Assembly: GCF_022699665.1 (NCBI RefSeq)
Contig: NZ_JALDNB010000002.1
Span: forward strand, 186,001-250,000
Direction of reading: 5' to 3'
DNA length: 64,000 nucleotides
From: Chryseobacterium aahli
GTDB taxonomy: Bacteria; Bacteroidota; Bacteroidia; Flavobacteriales; Weeksellaceae
In this document: piece after piece, positions 51,947 to 60,893 of the stretch
How positions within the stretch are numbered: position 1 is the stretch's first letter
Layout of the letters: each line of letters begins with the position of its first letter
The notes under the pieces: generated by a model
The model's input: only the letters and a program-made list of their open reading frames with translations
What the model was told of the DNA's origin: nothing
The model's database searches: none
Program-made: the position numbers and the translations under genes

Positions 51947-52594
51947 ATGAAAAAAATAATATCAAAAATAGTATTTGGAAGTTTTGTAGTAGGAAGTATT
52001 GCTTTTGTTCAGGCTCAGAAAATTGATGCTAAAGCAAAAAAAATATTAGATGATGTGACTGCAAATTACAAATCTAAAAAGAATTCTTATTTCAAATTTG
52101 CTTTTGGAAGCGGTGTAAACGGTGTTGTAAGTAAAAACGAACCTGGAATTTATTACACAGCCGGAGAAAAATATAAATTGAAAATTATGGAAACCGAACA
52201 GATTTTCGATGGAAGCAAAATTTACAACATCAATACGGAAGATAAAGAAGTGACCGTAGCAAAGCCCAATGAAAGTTCTACAATGTTCTCTCCAATTAAT
52301 TATTTGACATCTTACAGAAATGATTACAATGTTGCGTATAGCGGTAAAAAAACGGTGGATGGTGTAAGTGCAGATTTCATCACATTAACTCCGATAAAAG
52401 CTAACGGATTAAAATCAATCTACATTTTTATTGATGGTGCAAAAAAGCAAATGCTTAAGCTCGAACAGCACGGAAATAATAAAGATATTGCGGTAATTTC
52501 AATTAAAGAATACAAAGAAAACCAGCAATTAGATCCTAATATGTTTGTTTTTGATAAGAATAAATTCAAAAATTATCTTGTTACCGAATTATAA
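51947..52594 (+). CDS. LolA-like outer-membrane lipoprotein carrier protein
   Basis: This 215-residue protein has a signal peptide (about 1-23, ending FVQAQ) and a LolA-type half-barrel domain. ILDDVTANYKSKKNSYFKF at the start, YYTAGEKYKLKIMETEQIFDGSKIYN and the final YKENQQLDPNMFVFDK fit the family. LolA carries lipoproteins across the periplasm; Bacteroidetes members are divergent, so substrate and partners are uncertain. It lies between ftsK and the LptF/LptG gene, a common flavobacterial neighbourhood. Confidence 0.85.
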   Translation: MKKIISKIVFGSFVVGSIAFVQAQKIDAKAKKILDDVTANYKSKKNSYFKFAFGSGVNGVVSKNEPGIYYTAGEKYKLKIMETEQIFDGSKIYNINTEDKEVTVAKPNESSTMFSPINYLTSYRNDYNVAYSGKKTVDGVSADFITLTPIKANGLKSIYIFIDGAKKQMLKLEQHGNNKDIAVISIKEYKENQQLDPNMFVFDKNKFKNYLVTEL

Positions 52595-52616
52595 TTCTAA
52601 ATATATATTAAAATTT

Positions 52617-52646
52617 AAAGTCACAAAGGAAACTTTGTGGCTTTTT
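52617..52646 (+). terminator. Terminator between the LolA-like and LptF/LptG genes
   Basis: Stem AAAGTCACAAAG / CTTTGTGGCTTT (one G-U pair) with a GAAA tetraloop, followed by T residues. Confidence 0.7.
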
Positions 52647-52661
52647 CATTAATTTTGGCGA

Positions 52662-54116
52662 ATGTTTAAAATATTAGACCGATACATCATTAAAACCTTT
52701 TTTGGTCCGTTCTTATTTATATTCAGTGTTTTGTTTTTCATTTTTATTGTAAACATTATCTGGATTCAGCTTGGGCAATTCATGGGAAAAGGTCTTACCA
52801 CGTTTCAGATCATGAAGCTTCTTTTTTATCTGGGAGTGAATGTGGTAAGTATGGTTTTACCTTTGACGATACTTCTGGCAAGCATTATGTCTTTTGGTGA
52901 ATTTGGAGAGCGCTACGAATTAGCTGCCATGAAAGCTGCCGGAATTTCATTGACGAGAGTAATGATGCCGCTTTTAGGGGTTGTGACTTTATTGGCAATC
53001 CTACTCTATCTCTTTTCCAGTAATATAATTCCCGATTTTCAGAGAAAGGCTAGAAATATGCTTTTCAATATTGCACAGACCAAACCTGCATTGAATTTCA
53101 CACCGGGTCAGTTTATAGATCAGATTCCGGGATACATGGTGAAATTTGATAAAATTGAAGGTGAAGATGGGCGTGATCTTGAAGGAATTTTCATTCATAA
53201 AAAAGCAAGTACATTCGAAAATCAACAATCAATCGTTGCAGAAAAAGGAAAATTTGTAACACCTCCGAATAAAAATTATCTGCAGTTGGTTTTATTTAAC
53301 GGTTACGTTTTTGAAGACAGCTATGCCGGAAAAGCAGAAAATGTAAGATTAAAACAACCTGATCAGGCTATAAAATTTGATACGCTGGTTTCTCATTTTG
53401 ATGTCAGTGAAATCATCAACAAAGCAATTGAACAAGAGAAAATTACTGAAGATTTCCGTTTTCAGTCGTTTGAAGAATTATTTGGCACGATTAGTAAAAC
53501 CAAAAAAGACAATGCTAAATTGGTCAGCAATATCAGTACAGAAGTAATATCTCAAACAAGCTCTGTAGTGAGTTATATGGATAAAAACAAGTCGAAAGCT
53601 CCTGTGAAATCTCAGTATAAATTTGATACTATTAAAAAAGACAAAAAGCTTGAGATGATTTATAATGCGCACAGCAGATTAGATAATTTAAAAACGTCAT
53701 TAGATTCAAAAAGTCAGGAACTTAATCCGAGTGTCAAGTACTTTAATAAAGTTGTGATTTATCAACAGAGAATGATTACTTATTCATTTACGTGTATTAT
53801 TTTCTTTATGATTGGGGCAAGTTTGGGATCAATCATCCGGAAAGGAGGGATGGGTGTTCCCGTTATTGTGGCGATTGTAATCTTTATTATATTTTATGTA
53901 ATTAATGTTGGTTTTGAAAACATAGCATGGTCCGGAAAAATGAGTCCATATTTGGCGGCTTGGCTTCCCAACATGATTTTGTTTCCTTTTGGAGTTTTGA
54001 TGACGTATAAAGCACTCACAGATTCTCAATTGTTTGATTCTGAAAAATACAAAGCGTTCTTCAAGCCTATTACGAAGCTTTTTGTAAAGGATAAAGAACA
54101 TAAAAGATATCAGTAA
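52662..54116 (+). CDS. LptF/LptG-family permease
   Basis: This 484-residue inner-membrane protein belongs to the YjgP/YjgQ family, whose LptF and LptG members extract lipopolysaccharide with the LptB ATPase. It starts LDRYIIKTFFGPFLFIFSVL with the family's first helix. Three further helices lie at about 50-130, a periplasmic beta-jellyroll domain at about 135-350, and four C-terminal helices at about 375-465. Sequence alone does not decide LptF or LptG. The -7 element TAATTTTG (52650-52657) ends only four bases before the ATG, pointing to a leaderless transcript. Confidence 0.93.
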   Translation: MFKILDRYIIKTFFGPFLFIFSVLFFIFIVNIIWIQLGQFMGKGLTTFQIMKLLFYLGVNVVSMVLPLTILLASIMSFGEFGERYELAAMKAAGISLTRVMMPLLGVVTLLAILLYLFSSNIIPDFQRKARNMLFNIAQTKPALNFTPGQFIDQIPGYMVKFDKIEGEDGRDLEGIFIHKKASTFENQQSIVAEKGKFVTPPNKNYLQLVLFNGYVFEDSYAGKAENVRLKQPDQAIKFDTLVSHFDVSEIINKAIEQEKITEDFRFQSFEELFGTISKTKKDNAKLVSNISTEVISQTSSVVSYMDKNKSKAPVKSQYKFDTIKKDKKLEMIYNAHSRLDNLKTSLDSKSQELNPSVKYFNKVVIYQQRMITYSFTCIIFFMIGASLGSIIRKGGMGVPVIVAIVIFIIFYVINVGFENIAWSGKMSPYLAAWLPNMILFPFGVLMTYKALTDSQLFDSEKYKAFFKPITKLFVKDKEHKRYQ

Positions 54117-54122
54117 TATCAG

Positions 54123-54150
54123 ATCCGGAGCTTGTCTCCGGATTTTTTTG
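54123..54150 (+). terminator. Terminator after the LptF/LptG gene
   Basis: A perfect 8-bp GC-rich stem ATCCGGAG / CTCCGGAT with loop CTTGT, followed by seven T. Confidence 0.85.
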
Positions 54151-54233
54151 GTTTAAACTGAAAAATTATTTTAAAATATTAAATTCTCGAAAAAAAACCT
54201 CATATTTATCAACTAATTTAAATGAAATTAATA

Positions 54234-55028
54234 ATGAAAAAAGTTTTACTGTTTGGCTTGTTCAGTTTGATGACATCAAGCATTTATGCACAAGAAGAAA
54301 ATACCGATTACGAACTAAAAGCCGATGAAAAATATGGCTACGTTATCGATAAAAACGGAAAGAAAATTGAAGGAATCGTAAGATTGGCAGGAAGCGATAT
54401 GAGTCCGTGGGTCAATCAGAAAAAAGTAAAATTTATTGCAACCGCGGATATCGACAAATCTAAGAAAAAGCAGAAGTTTAAAACAATGGATTCTGATGAT
54501 TTGAAAGAATATGTTGCCTACGACGATAGCAATAACGAAAGACATTTTGAAGTTGTAAAATATACCAATACCAAAGAAGGTTTCAACACAGCAACCGGCG
54601 GATTAAGTGGAAACATCAAAGCATTTAATAATCTTACCAAAAGCAATCAGTTTGCAGAAGTTGTGACAGATGGTAAAATAAAGGTTTATAAATTATACGG
54701 TTACCCTACCACTTTCTCAGCCGGACAAAGTCAAATCGACAAAGCTGACCAGGAAACTGAAAGAATGAGAAAAAATCCTTCTTTTATTTACACCAAAAAA
54801 GGAAGCAAGTTGAAAGAACTGGATCTTAAAGAATCAAAAATCATCACCGCAGACTGTAGTTATGTAAAAGGAAAAATTGCAAGCGGCTCTTATGCTTCTC
54901 TTAAAAATGATGAGAAAAAAAGATCGGGTTTAGGGAGATTAATCAAAAGTCAGATTGATGATGTGATGTCTAATGTTCCTCAGATTGTAGATGAAGTAAT
55001 TTTAGATTATAACGAAAACTGTAAATAG
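54234..55028 (+). CDS. Exported protein of unknown function
   Basis: I do not recognise this 264-residue protein. It has a signal peptide (MKKVLLFGLFSLMTSSIYAQ), which favours the ATG at 54234; an alternative ATG at 54222 adds four residues. The mature part is lysine- and aspartate-rich, with the segment YVIDKNGKKIEGIVRLAG near its start. It ends with a basic linker (KKRSGLGRLIK) and an acidic tail. It is probably periplasmic. It lies before two further small exported proteins but has its own terminator. Confidence 0.75.
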   Translation: MKKVLLFGLFSLMTSSIYAQEENTDYELKADEKYGYVIDKNGKKIEGIVRLAGSDMSPWVNQKKVKFIATADIDKSKKKQKFKTMDSDDLKEYVAYDDSNNERHFEVVKYTNTKEGFNTATGGLSGNIKAFNNLTKSNQFAEVVTDGKIKVYKLYGYPTTFSAGQSQIDKADQETERMRKNPSFIYTKKGSKLKELDLKESKIITADCSYVKGKIASGSYASLKNDEKKRSGLGRLIKSQIDDVMSNVPQIVDEVILDYNENCK

Positions 55029-55048
55029 TTTTTTTCAAATAGAAATTG

Positions 55049-55075
55049 AGCAACTGCTTTTGCGGTTGCTTTTTA
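55049..55075 (+). terminator. Terminator after the 264-residue exported protein gene
   Basis: Stem AGCAACTGC / GCGGTTGCT (one G-U pair) with a TTTT loop, followed by TTTTATTTT. Confidence 0.75.
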
Positions 55076-55166
55076 TTTTAAATCAAGTTGGCAACGAACA
55101 GTTTTTTTTTCACAGTTAAAATGATATTTTTCATTACCTTTAATTAAATCATTTAATTCTTTTCAA

Positions 55167-55505
55167 ATGAAAAAATTATTATTCATCTTATTAGTCAGTA
55201 CGAGCGTTTTCACCTTTGCTCAGCAAAATGATAAAGAAGCTTACATCAAAAAAGAAAGTATTGGTGGAAAGCTTGATTTTACTAAAAGAATTGAAGAGAA
55301 ATACCGCAACGAAACGTCAATTTCATTTGGTAAAGAGCATTTCATGAAAAAAGATTATGCTGTGTTACTTTGGGCTGCTAATGTGAGAGCATTAGGAATT
55401 GAATCTTTTAACCAAGCCACGAAAATTTGGGAAGAAACTTATAAACGCAGTTTGACCGAGCCTGAAACAAAAGCTTTGAAAACAGGGTTTGAAGCTAAAT
55501 TTTAG
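55167..55505 (+). CDS. Small exported protein of unknown function
   Basis: This 112-residue protein has a signal peptide (MKKLLFILLVSTSVFTFAQQ) and a soluble, helical, charged remainder (about 22-112) with no cysteine. I do not recognise a family. The gene lies between a terminator and the next exported lipoprotein gene, on the same strand. Confidence 0.72.
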   Translation: MKKLLFILLVSTSVFTFAQQNDKEAYIKKESIGGKLDFTKRIEEKYRNETSISFGKEHFMKKDYAVLLWAANVRALGIESFNQATKIWEETYKRSLTEPETKALKTGFEAKF

Positions 55506-55567
55506 AGATAATATTTATAACTGCACATTTTTTGTTTGAGATACCATCAAATCTCAAAATCATTACA

Positions 55568-56215
55568 ATGAAAAAAGTACTTCTGATTTCCGGCATACTT
55601 CTGATTGTTTCGTGCAAAAAAGAAAATGAACAGAAAACTGTTGGAAATTCTAATCCATCAGACAGTTTAAACTTAAAATCAAATGTTGATTCTTTAAATT
55701 TAAAAAATGATTTAACTTCGATTGATGGTATAAAAAAAGAATACAATCTCCTGAACTCAAAATTACTTGCAAAGAAATTAGATTCTGTAGGTTTTAAATA
55801 TGAGTGTGAAGAAAGATCAGGATATGTGGTTTATTATTCCGAAAAGGGAACTTTAAAAGTCATTAAACATTTCACAGCTGACAGTCATTTTTCTTCCACT
55901 GAAAATTATTTCGTTAATGATAATCAACCGTTTTTTGTATTTAAAGATGATACCGTTTGGAGTTTTGACGGCGGCACACCCGAAAAACCTGAAACGAAGG
56001 ATGATGTCACCCAACAACGAATGTATTTTTCAGACAATAAAATCATTCAGTGTTTAGAAAAAAAGTTTACCATAAAATCAAGCACTGCGACAAAACCGAA
56101 TCCTGAAAATATTCCCAACACAGAAAGTAAAAATTGTGCGGCAAGAGATGTTCAGGAAACTTTCGCTCTACTTCTCAAAAATAAAGATAAAAAAGGCAGC
56201 ATCAAATGTCTGTAA
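55568..56215 (+). CDS. Predicted lipoprotein of unknown function
   Basis: I start this 215-residue product at the ATG 55568, because it places the lipoprotein signal (MKKVLLISGILLIVSCKK, lipobox IVSC, Cys16) at the N-terminus; an upstream frame from 55532 would bury it. A Ser/Asn/Leu-rich linker (about 20-45, with the repeat DSLNLKSNVDSLNLKND) precedes a globular domain with two or three cysteines. The C-terminal NTESKNCAARDVQETF segment is probably helical. Function is unknown. Confidence 0.72.
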   Translation: MKKVLLISGILLIVSCKKENEQKTVGNSNPSDSLNLKSNVDSLNLKNDLTSIDGIKKEYNLLNSKLLAKKLDSVGFKYECEERSGYVVYYSEKGTLKVIKHFTADSHFSSTENYFVNDNQPFFVFKDDTVWSFDGGTPEKPETKDDVTQQRMYFSDNKIIQCLEKKFTIKSSTATKPNPENIPNTESKNCAARDVQETFALLLKNKDKKGSIKCL

Positions 56216-56221
56216 AACAAA

Positions 56222-56257
56222 AAAAAGTGGTTTCGAAATATTTCGAAGCCACTTTTT
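56222..56257. terminator. Bidirectional terminator between the lipoprotein gene and frr
   Basis: A 16-bp stem AAAAAGTGGTTTCGAA / TTCGAAGCCACTTTTT (one G-U pair) with a loop of ATAT and T runs on both strands. Confidence 0.85.
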
Positions 56258-56277
56258 GTATAATTAAAAACTGAAAG

Positions 56278-56832
56278 TTATACTTTCATAATTTCAGCTT
56301 CTTTTGTCTTAAGATGGTCATCACAAAGCTTCACATGCTTGTCTGTAAGTACCTGAATTTCGTCTTCAGTACTTTTTACAGCATCTTCAGAAATACCTTC
56401 CAGTTTCTTTAGTTCTTTGATACCGTTTTGTCTTGCATTTCTTACAACGATTTTCGTATCTTCAGTTTCTCCTTTAGCCTGTTTAGCCAATTCTCTTCTT
56501 CTGTCCTCCGTCAATGGCGGAACATTTAGAATGATATTTTCGCCGTTATTAGATGGCGCAAAACCTAAATTTGAATTGATAATTGCTTTTTCTATCGCTC
56601 CGATCGCAGTTCTATCCCAAGGTTGAATTGAGATGGTCATCGCATCGGGAATAGAAACGTTAGCAACCTGATTAAGAGGAGTCGGAGCACCATAATATTC
56701 TACCATCACATCCTGAACCATATTCGTAGATGCACGTCCCGCTCTGATTCTTTGAAATGCATGATCCAAGTGCTTGATAGCCGCTTCCATATCATGTTTT
56801 ACAGATTCTACGATAAGATCTAATTCTTCCAT
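56278..56832 (-). CDS. frr: Ribosome recycling factor
   Basis: RRF splits post-termination ribosomes together with EF-G. From the ATG at 56832 the product has 184 residues and starts MEELDLIVESVKHDMEAAIKHL; the longer open frame from 56865 adds a non-family N-terminus. Family blocks RIRAGRASTNMVQDVMVEYYG (about 30-50) and PPLTEDRRRELAKQAKGETED are present. It follows pyrH, as in many bacteria, and ends at a strong terminator. Confidence 0.97.
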   Translation of the reverse strand: MEELDLIVESVKHDMEAAIKHLDHAFQRIRAGRASTNMVQDVMVEYYGAPTPLNQVANVSIPDAMTISIQPWDRTAIGAIEKAIINSNLGFAPSNNGENIILNVPPLTEDRRRELAKQAKGETEDTKIVVRNARQNGIKELKKLEGISEDAVKSTEDEIQVLTDKHVKLCDDHLKTKEAEIMKV

Positions 56833-56940
56833 TATATATAAAAAATTTGAATAGTTACACATCAATAAATATGAGCAATAAGTAATAATTAATTTTGACT
56901 AAATAATCCTTTTTACTTTTGCCTTTTATCTTTTTACTTC

Positions 56941-57648
56941 TTAAATATTAACTAAAGTTCCTACATTTTCTCCTTCTACAATCTTCACCAAATTACCATC
57001 TTTATTCATATCAAATACAATGATAGGTAATTTATTTTCGTGACTTAAGGTGAATGCAGTCATATCCATCACTTTAAGATTTTTTTCGAATACTTCGTCG
57101 AAAGATAATGAATTGTATTTTACAGCATTTTCGTTTGTCTCCGGATCGCTGTCGTAGATTCCGTCTACTCTTGTTCCCTTTAAGATAACGTCTGCACCGA
57201 TTTCGATAGCTCTTAATGTTGCAGCAGTATCAGTTGTGAAATAAGGGTTTCCTGTTCCCGCTCCGAAGATTACGACTCTACCCTTTTCAAGATGTCTTAC
57301 CGCTCTTCTTTTGATGAAAGGTTCAGCTACTTTGTCCATTTCGATGGCAGATTGCAATCTTGTTTTGATTCCTGCGTCTTCCAGAGCGCCTTGTAATGCC
57401 ATCCCGTTGATTACGGTTGCAAGCATTCCCATATAATCACCTTGTACTCTGTCCATTCCAGCTGCAGCTCCTGCAACACCACGGAAAATATTTCCTCCTC
57501 CAATTACGATAGCAATTTCGCAGCCTAAGTCAACTACCTTTTTTATTTCCTGAGCATACTCCATCAGTCTTTCGGGATCGATACCGTACTGTCTGTTCCC
57601 CATCAATGCTTCACCACTCAGTTTTAGAAGGATTCTTTTATATTTCAT
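56941..57648 (-). CDS. pyrH: UMP kinase
   Basis: PyrH phosphorylates UMP to UDP, the step that feeds all pyrimidine nucleotides. The 235-residue amino-acid-kinase-fold protein has the start [11 protein letters not shown], the glycine-rich phosphate loop IGGGNIFRG (about 49-57) and the UMP-binding segment [17 protein letters not shown] (about 130-146). It lies 108 bases upstream of frr in a conserved pyrH-frr pair. In bacteria it is usually hexameric and inhibited by UTP. Confidence 0.97.
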   Translation of the reverse strand: MKYKRILLKLSGEALMGNRQYGIDPERLMEYAQEIKKVVDLGCEIAIVIGGGNIFRGVAGAAAGMDRVQGDYMGMLATVINGMALQGALEDAGIKTRLQSAIEMDKVAEPFIKRRAVRHLEKGRVVIFGAGTGNPYFTTDTAATLRAIEIGADVILKGTRVDGIYDSDPETNENAVKYNSLSFDEVFEKNLKVMDMTAFTLSHENKLPIIVFDMNKDGNLVKIVEGENVGTLVNI

Positions 57649-57813
57649 CTTTAAATTTATAATAGTTTTTGAGAATTAATTTCGTTAAAAATTAACTTTG
57701 CAAATATAATCAATATAAATATTGAAAAAAGAAAAATATTTAATACTAAATAATGAAGTAAATATTTTGATAAGTACGAAAAAGGATTATTTTTGCATTA
57801 ATTAATTACTGAT

Positions 57814-58806
57814 TTGAAGAAAGTTCTAATTTTTTCACTATTTCTTTCGGGAATTGTTTCATTTGCTCAAACTGGAACAAATGTATATCCGTTTCTGAAT
57901 ATTCCGGTTTCCGCAAGACAGGCTGCTTTAGGTGGTGACGCAATTACAACGAGAGATCACGATGTCTCTTTTGCCATTGCTAATCCTGCTTTGCTGAATA
58001 AAGAATCTGACAAACAATTATCTGTAAATGCCACGGCATATCTCGCAGACTCAAAATACGGAACCATTGCGTACGCCAGAGATCTTGATAACGGTCACAT
58101 GGTAACGGTAAATGCTCGTTATATGAGCTACGGAAATATCCCAAGAACGGATGACAGCGGTTTTGAAATGGGAGAATTCTCAGCTTCAGATGTTGCTGTG
58201 GGCGGTGGATATGCTTACCAATTTGAAGAAGACTGGACGATTGGTGGTGGATTAAATTTTATTACTTCAAAAATCGATACCTACACTTCTTCTGCATTGG
58301 CAGGAACTTTGGGAGTTACCTATCATCCAAAACGAACTAAAGAAGTAGTTTCTGTAGTTATAAGAAACTTCGGATATCAGTTTAAATCATTCAATGGCGA
58401 AAGAGAAAACCTTCCTTTCAGAATAGATTTAGGATATACTAAAATATTAAAAGCATTTCCTTTAGCAATTACCATTACGGCTCACGATTTACAACAATTT
58501 GATATTTCTTCAGAATTCAATGTAAACGGCCAGGAAGTAAATGCCGGACGAAAAATTGCCGATCACTTCTCTTTAGGCGCGGAGCTTTTTCCAGAAAAAA
58601 GTTTTAATTTCAGATTGGGATATAACGTAAGAAGAGGAAATGAATTGGCAGTTGCCGATCAAAGAAACTTCTCAGGACTTTCTGCCGGTTTCGGACTCAA
58701 AGTTTCAAAATTCCGTATCGATTATGCACATGTGAGATATCATAATTCTTCTAACGTTAATCAAATCGGAATTTCTGTAGATCTTAGCGGTCATCAAGGA
58801 GAATAA
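57814..58806 (+). CDS. porQ: Type IX secretion system protein PorQ
   Basis: This 330-residue outer-membrane beta-barrel protein starts at TTG, giving a signal peptide (MKKVLIFSLFLSGIVSFAQ). It continues with NVYPFLNIPVSARQAALGGD, the PorQ/PorV-like start, then long alternating strands ending GISVDLSGHQGE. PorQ is part of the T9SS and acts with PorZ in the attachment complex that helps fix secreted proteins to the surface. It precedes cmk by 80 bases, an arrangement I recall as conserved in Bacteroidetes. The four T9SS cargo genes of this window depend on such a system. A -7 element TATTTTTG lies at 57788-57795. Confidence 0.9.
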   Translation: MKKVLIFSLFLSGIVSFAQTGTNVYPFLNIPVSARQAALGGDAITTRDHDVSFAIANPALLNKESDKQLSVNATAYLADSKYGTIAYARDLDNGHMVTVNARYMSYGNIPRTDDSGFEMGEFSASDVAVGGGYAYQFEEDWTIGGGLNFITSKIDTYTSSALAGTLGVTYHPKRTKEVVSVVIRNFGYQFKSFNGERENLPFRIDLGYTKILKAFPLAITITAHDLQQFDISSEFNVNGQEVNAGRKIADHFSLGAELFPEKSFNFRLGYNVRRGNELAVADQRNFSGLSAGFGLKVSKFRIDYAHVRYHNSSNVNQIGISVDLSGHQGE

Positions 58807-58886
58807 TATAAGATGATTTCTTGTTTTTTGTAAGATAAAATCTTAGATTTTCTTGCACTTTCAGATTTTTTTTTGAAATTTGTAGT

Positions 58887-59558
58887 ATGAAAAAACCAGT
58901 GATAGCAATTGACGGATTCTCATCTACAGGGAAAAGTTCTATTTCAAAAATTATTGCCGAAAAATTAGGGATTGTACATCTCGACACTGGTGCTCTATAT
59001 CGTGGAATTACTTGGTTTGCATTACAAAACTGTCTGAGTGAAGACCAAACAATCAATCTTCAGCAGCTTTTTGATTCTTTTTCATTAATTGAACTTGAAT
59101 TTAAAAATGATAATGGTGAATTGGTTTTATTTTTAAATCATATCAATATTTCAAAAGAAATTCGTTCAAACGAAGTTTCAGATAATGTAAGTCTTATCGC
59201 CAAACAAAAAGAAGTTAGAGATTTTCTTTTACAGTCTCAGCGCAATTTGGCAGAAAAAGGCGGAATTATAATGGATGGCAGAGATATTGGCACAGTAGTA
59301 CTGCCAAACGCCGATTTTAAATTTTTTCTGACTGCTAGTATTGAAGAAAGAACCAGAAGAAGATATCAGGAATTACTGAGTTTAGGAATAGATGCTGACG
59401 AACATCAAGTGAAAGAAAACCTTATTGCAAGAGATAAAATCGACAGTGAGCGAGAAATTGCACCTCTAAAGCAGGCAGATGATGCAATTGTCATAGATAA
59501 CACGATGCTTACTAAGAAAGAGACAATAGAAAGTATACTGACACATTTAAAAAATTAA
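58887..59558 (+). CDS. cmk: (d)CMP kinase
   Basis: Cmk phosphorylates CMP and dCMP. The 223-residue protein starts AIDGFSSTGKSSISKIIAEKLG, in which SSTGKSS is the P-loop. It continues with HLDTGALYRGITW and the signature GRDIGTVVLPNADFKFFL (about 132-149). A lid region follows (EERTRRRYQELL) and DNTMLTKKETIESI closes the fold. Substitution of the canonical GPxGxGKS by GFSSTGKSS is usual in this group. It lies downstream of porQ, probably in one transcript. Confidence 0.96.
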   Translation: MKKPVIAIDGFSSTGKSSISKIIAEKLGIVHLDTGALYRGITWFALQNCLSEDQTINLQQLFDSFSLIELEFKNDNGELVLFLNHINISKEIRSNEVSDNVSLIAKQKEVRDFLLQSQRNLAEKGGIIMDGRDIGTVVLPNADFKFFLTASIEERTRRRYQELLSLGIDADEHQVKENLIARDKIDSEREIAPLKQADDAIVIDNTMLTKKETIESILTHLKN

Positions 59559-59649
59559 CAATTTTTATAGGTTAAAAACACTATTTGGTATATTAATTGT
59601 AACATTTGATACATAAAATATTTATTAACATAATTAAAAAAAACAAGGA

Positions 59650-60000
59650 ATGTCTAGAAAAGAAAACAATACAGCAGGTATTTTAGCAGGATTATTGGCA
59701 GGTGCTGCAGCAGGTGTAATCTTAGGAATGTTATATGCTCCGGAAGAAGGTAAAGAAACCAGAAAAAAGATTAAAAACAAAGCGAACGACCTCAAGGAAG
59801 AAGCTAAAAATAAATACGGAGAAGTTTCTGAAAAAGTAAAAGATCAGTATGGAAACATCTCTTCTACTTTCAAAGAAACAGCAAGCAGCGTAGCACATAC
59901 TGTAAAAGATGGTTACGACAAATATAAAGATCAGATTGTTTCTAAAACTACTGATATTGTAAAAGATGTTGAAACAGGTTTGAATGATCTAAAAGGATAA
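59650..60000 (+). CDS. YtxH-domain protein
   Basis: This 116-residue protein has a short N-terminus, a glycine/alanine-rich membrane helix (GILAGLLAGAAAGVILGMLYAP, residues 10-31) and a long, lysine/glutamate-rich amphipathic helix with YDKYKDQIVSKTTD. It fits the YtxH family, linked in Bacillus to stress conditions but of unknown mechanism. It is the first of three genes with a membrane theme and ends at a terminator. Confidence 0.85.
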   Translation: MSRKENNTAGILAGLLAGAAAGVILGMLYAPEEGKETRKKIKNKANDLKEEAKNKYGEVSEKVKDQYGNISSTFKETASSVAHTVKDGYDKYKDQIVSKTTDIVKDVETGLNDLKG

Positions 60001-60021
60001 TTCATCTTAATTTAAATAATA

Positions 60022-60057
60022 AAAGGAACTTTGACCAAATTAAAGTTCCTTTTTTTG
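60022..60057 (+). terminator. Terminator after the YtxH gene
   Basis: A perfect 11-bp stem AAAGGAACTTT / AAAGTTCCTTT with a 9-base loop, followed by seven T. Confidence 0.8.
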
Positions 60058-60076
60058 TAACTTTTAAAAAAAAACA

Positions 60077-60385
60077 ATGATTGAAACTGTAAAAGAATAT
60101 GCATCAAAGCGAATAGATTTGCTAAAAATTCAGGCGACAGAAAAGTCGTCAATTTCGGCAGGAGTAATTGCTTACTTAGTTATTTTATTAGTTGCTTTTG
60201 CTTTTTTTATTATCCTTTTTAATTTTGGATTGGCATTTTTTATCGGTAAAGCGTTGAACAATACTTCATATGGATTCTTAATTGTTGCTGCATTTTATTT
60301 GCTTATCACAATTTTAGTTGTTATCTTTAAAAAGCGCATCGTAAACGTTGTAGCCGATAAAGTAATAGAATTTTTAAATCACTAA
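60077..60385 (+). CDS. Holin-superfamily-like small membrane protein
   Basis: This 102-residue protein has a charged amphipathic N-terminus (MIETVKEYASKRIDLLKIQA) and two membrane helices (about 33-55 and 65-88), ending in a basic tail. It matches the so-called phage holin family protein (DUF1469-like) that occurs next to YtxH genes in Bacteroidetes chromosomes. There are no phage genes nearby, so lysis is not implied. It ends two bases before the next gene starts. Confidence 0.78.
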   Translation: MIETVKEYASKRIDLLKIQATEKSSISAGVIAYLVILLVAFAFFIILFNFGLAFFIGKALNNTSYGFLIVAAFYLLITILVVIFKKRIVNVVADKVIEFLNH

Positions 60386-60387
60386 TT

Positions 60388-60885
60388 ATGAGCAGAAATT
60401 ATAGTAGCTTAGAAGAACTTAGAAGAAAGAAAAAGCTTTTAAAAAGTGAAGTTGAGGATTTAGAAGGATTGCTGACTTTCAAAAATACCAAAGAAAGCTT
60501 AAGTGCATTCACCAATGGTTTAACTGATCAATATCTGAAAGAAAAGATAGATGAAGATGGTGAAGAGACCACAGTTCTCAGAAAAGATGTAATCGCAAAA
60601 CAGCTGACCTCAGAAGTAAAGGATTTATTCTTAAACAGAAATACCGCAATGGGAATTGCCGGAAGTGCCTTCAAAGGTGATGCAATGGACACTGTTGTCA
60701 AACTTGCAGTGACAGCTTTTGTTGCCAATTACGCCAAGAAAAATATGAGAAGCTCAAATTGGAAAAAGAAAGTATTAGGCGCAGCATTAATTTATGTAGC
60801 ACCAATGGCTTTGAAGTTTCTTAGAACAAAGTTAGAGGCTTATCAAAAAACAAAAAGTGTATCCAGTATGGAGCAACTTATATAA
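60388..60885 (+). CDS. Uncharacterised protein linked to the YtxH/holin-like pair
   Basis: This 165-residue protein is mainly helical. It has a coiled N-terminus (SSLEELRRKKKLLKSEVEDLEGLLTF), then a segment with glycine and alanine helices (about 85-115, TAMGIAGSAFKGDAMDTVVKLA). Another moderately hydrophobic stretch (about 125-145, KKKVLGAALIYVAPMAL) may contact the membrane. I recognise no family. It starts two bases after the holin-like gene, so the two are co-translated. Confidence 0.75.
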   Translation: MSRNYSSLEELRRKKKLLKSEVEDLEGLLTFKNTKESLSAFTNGLTDQYLKEKIDEDGEETTVLRKDVIAKQLTSEVKDLFLNRNTAMGIAGSAFKGDAMDTVVKLAVTAFVANYAKKNMRSSNWKKKVLGAALIYVAPMALKFLRTKLEAYQKTKSVSSMEQLI

Positions 60886-60893
60886 TTTTAAGG

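Noticed and set aside
60077..60385. Holin-like gene as a sign of a prophage
   Set aside because: No lysin, capsid, integrase or tail gene is nearby; the gene is part of a chromosomal trio with YtxH.
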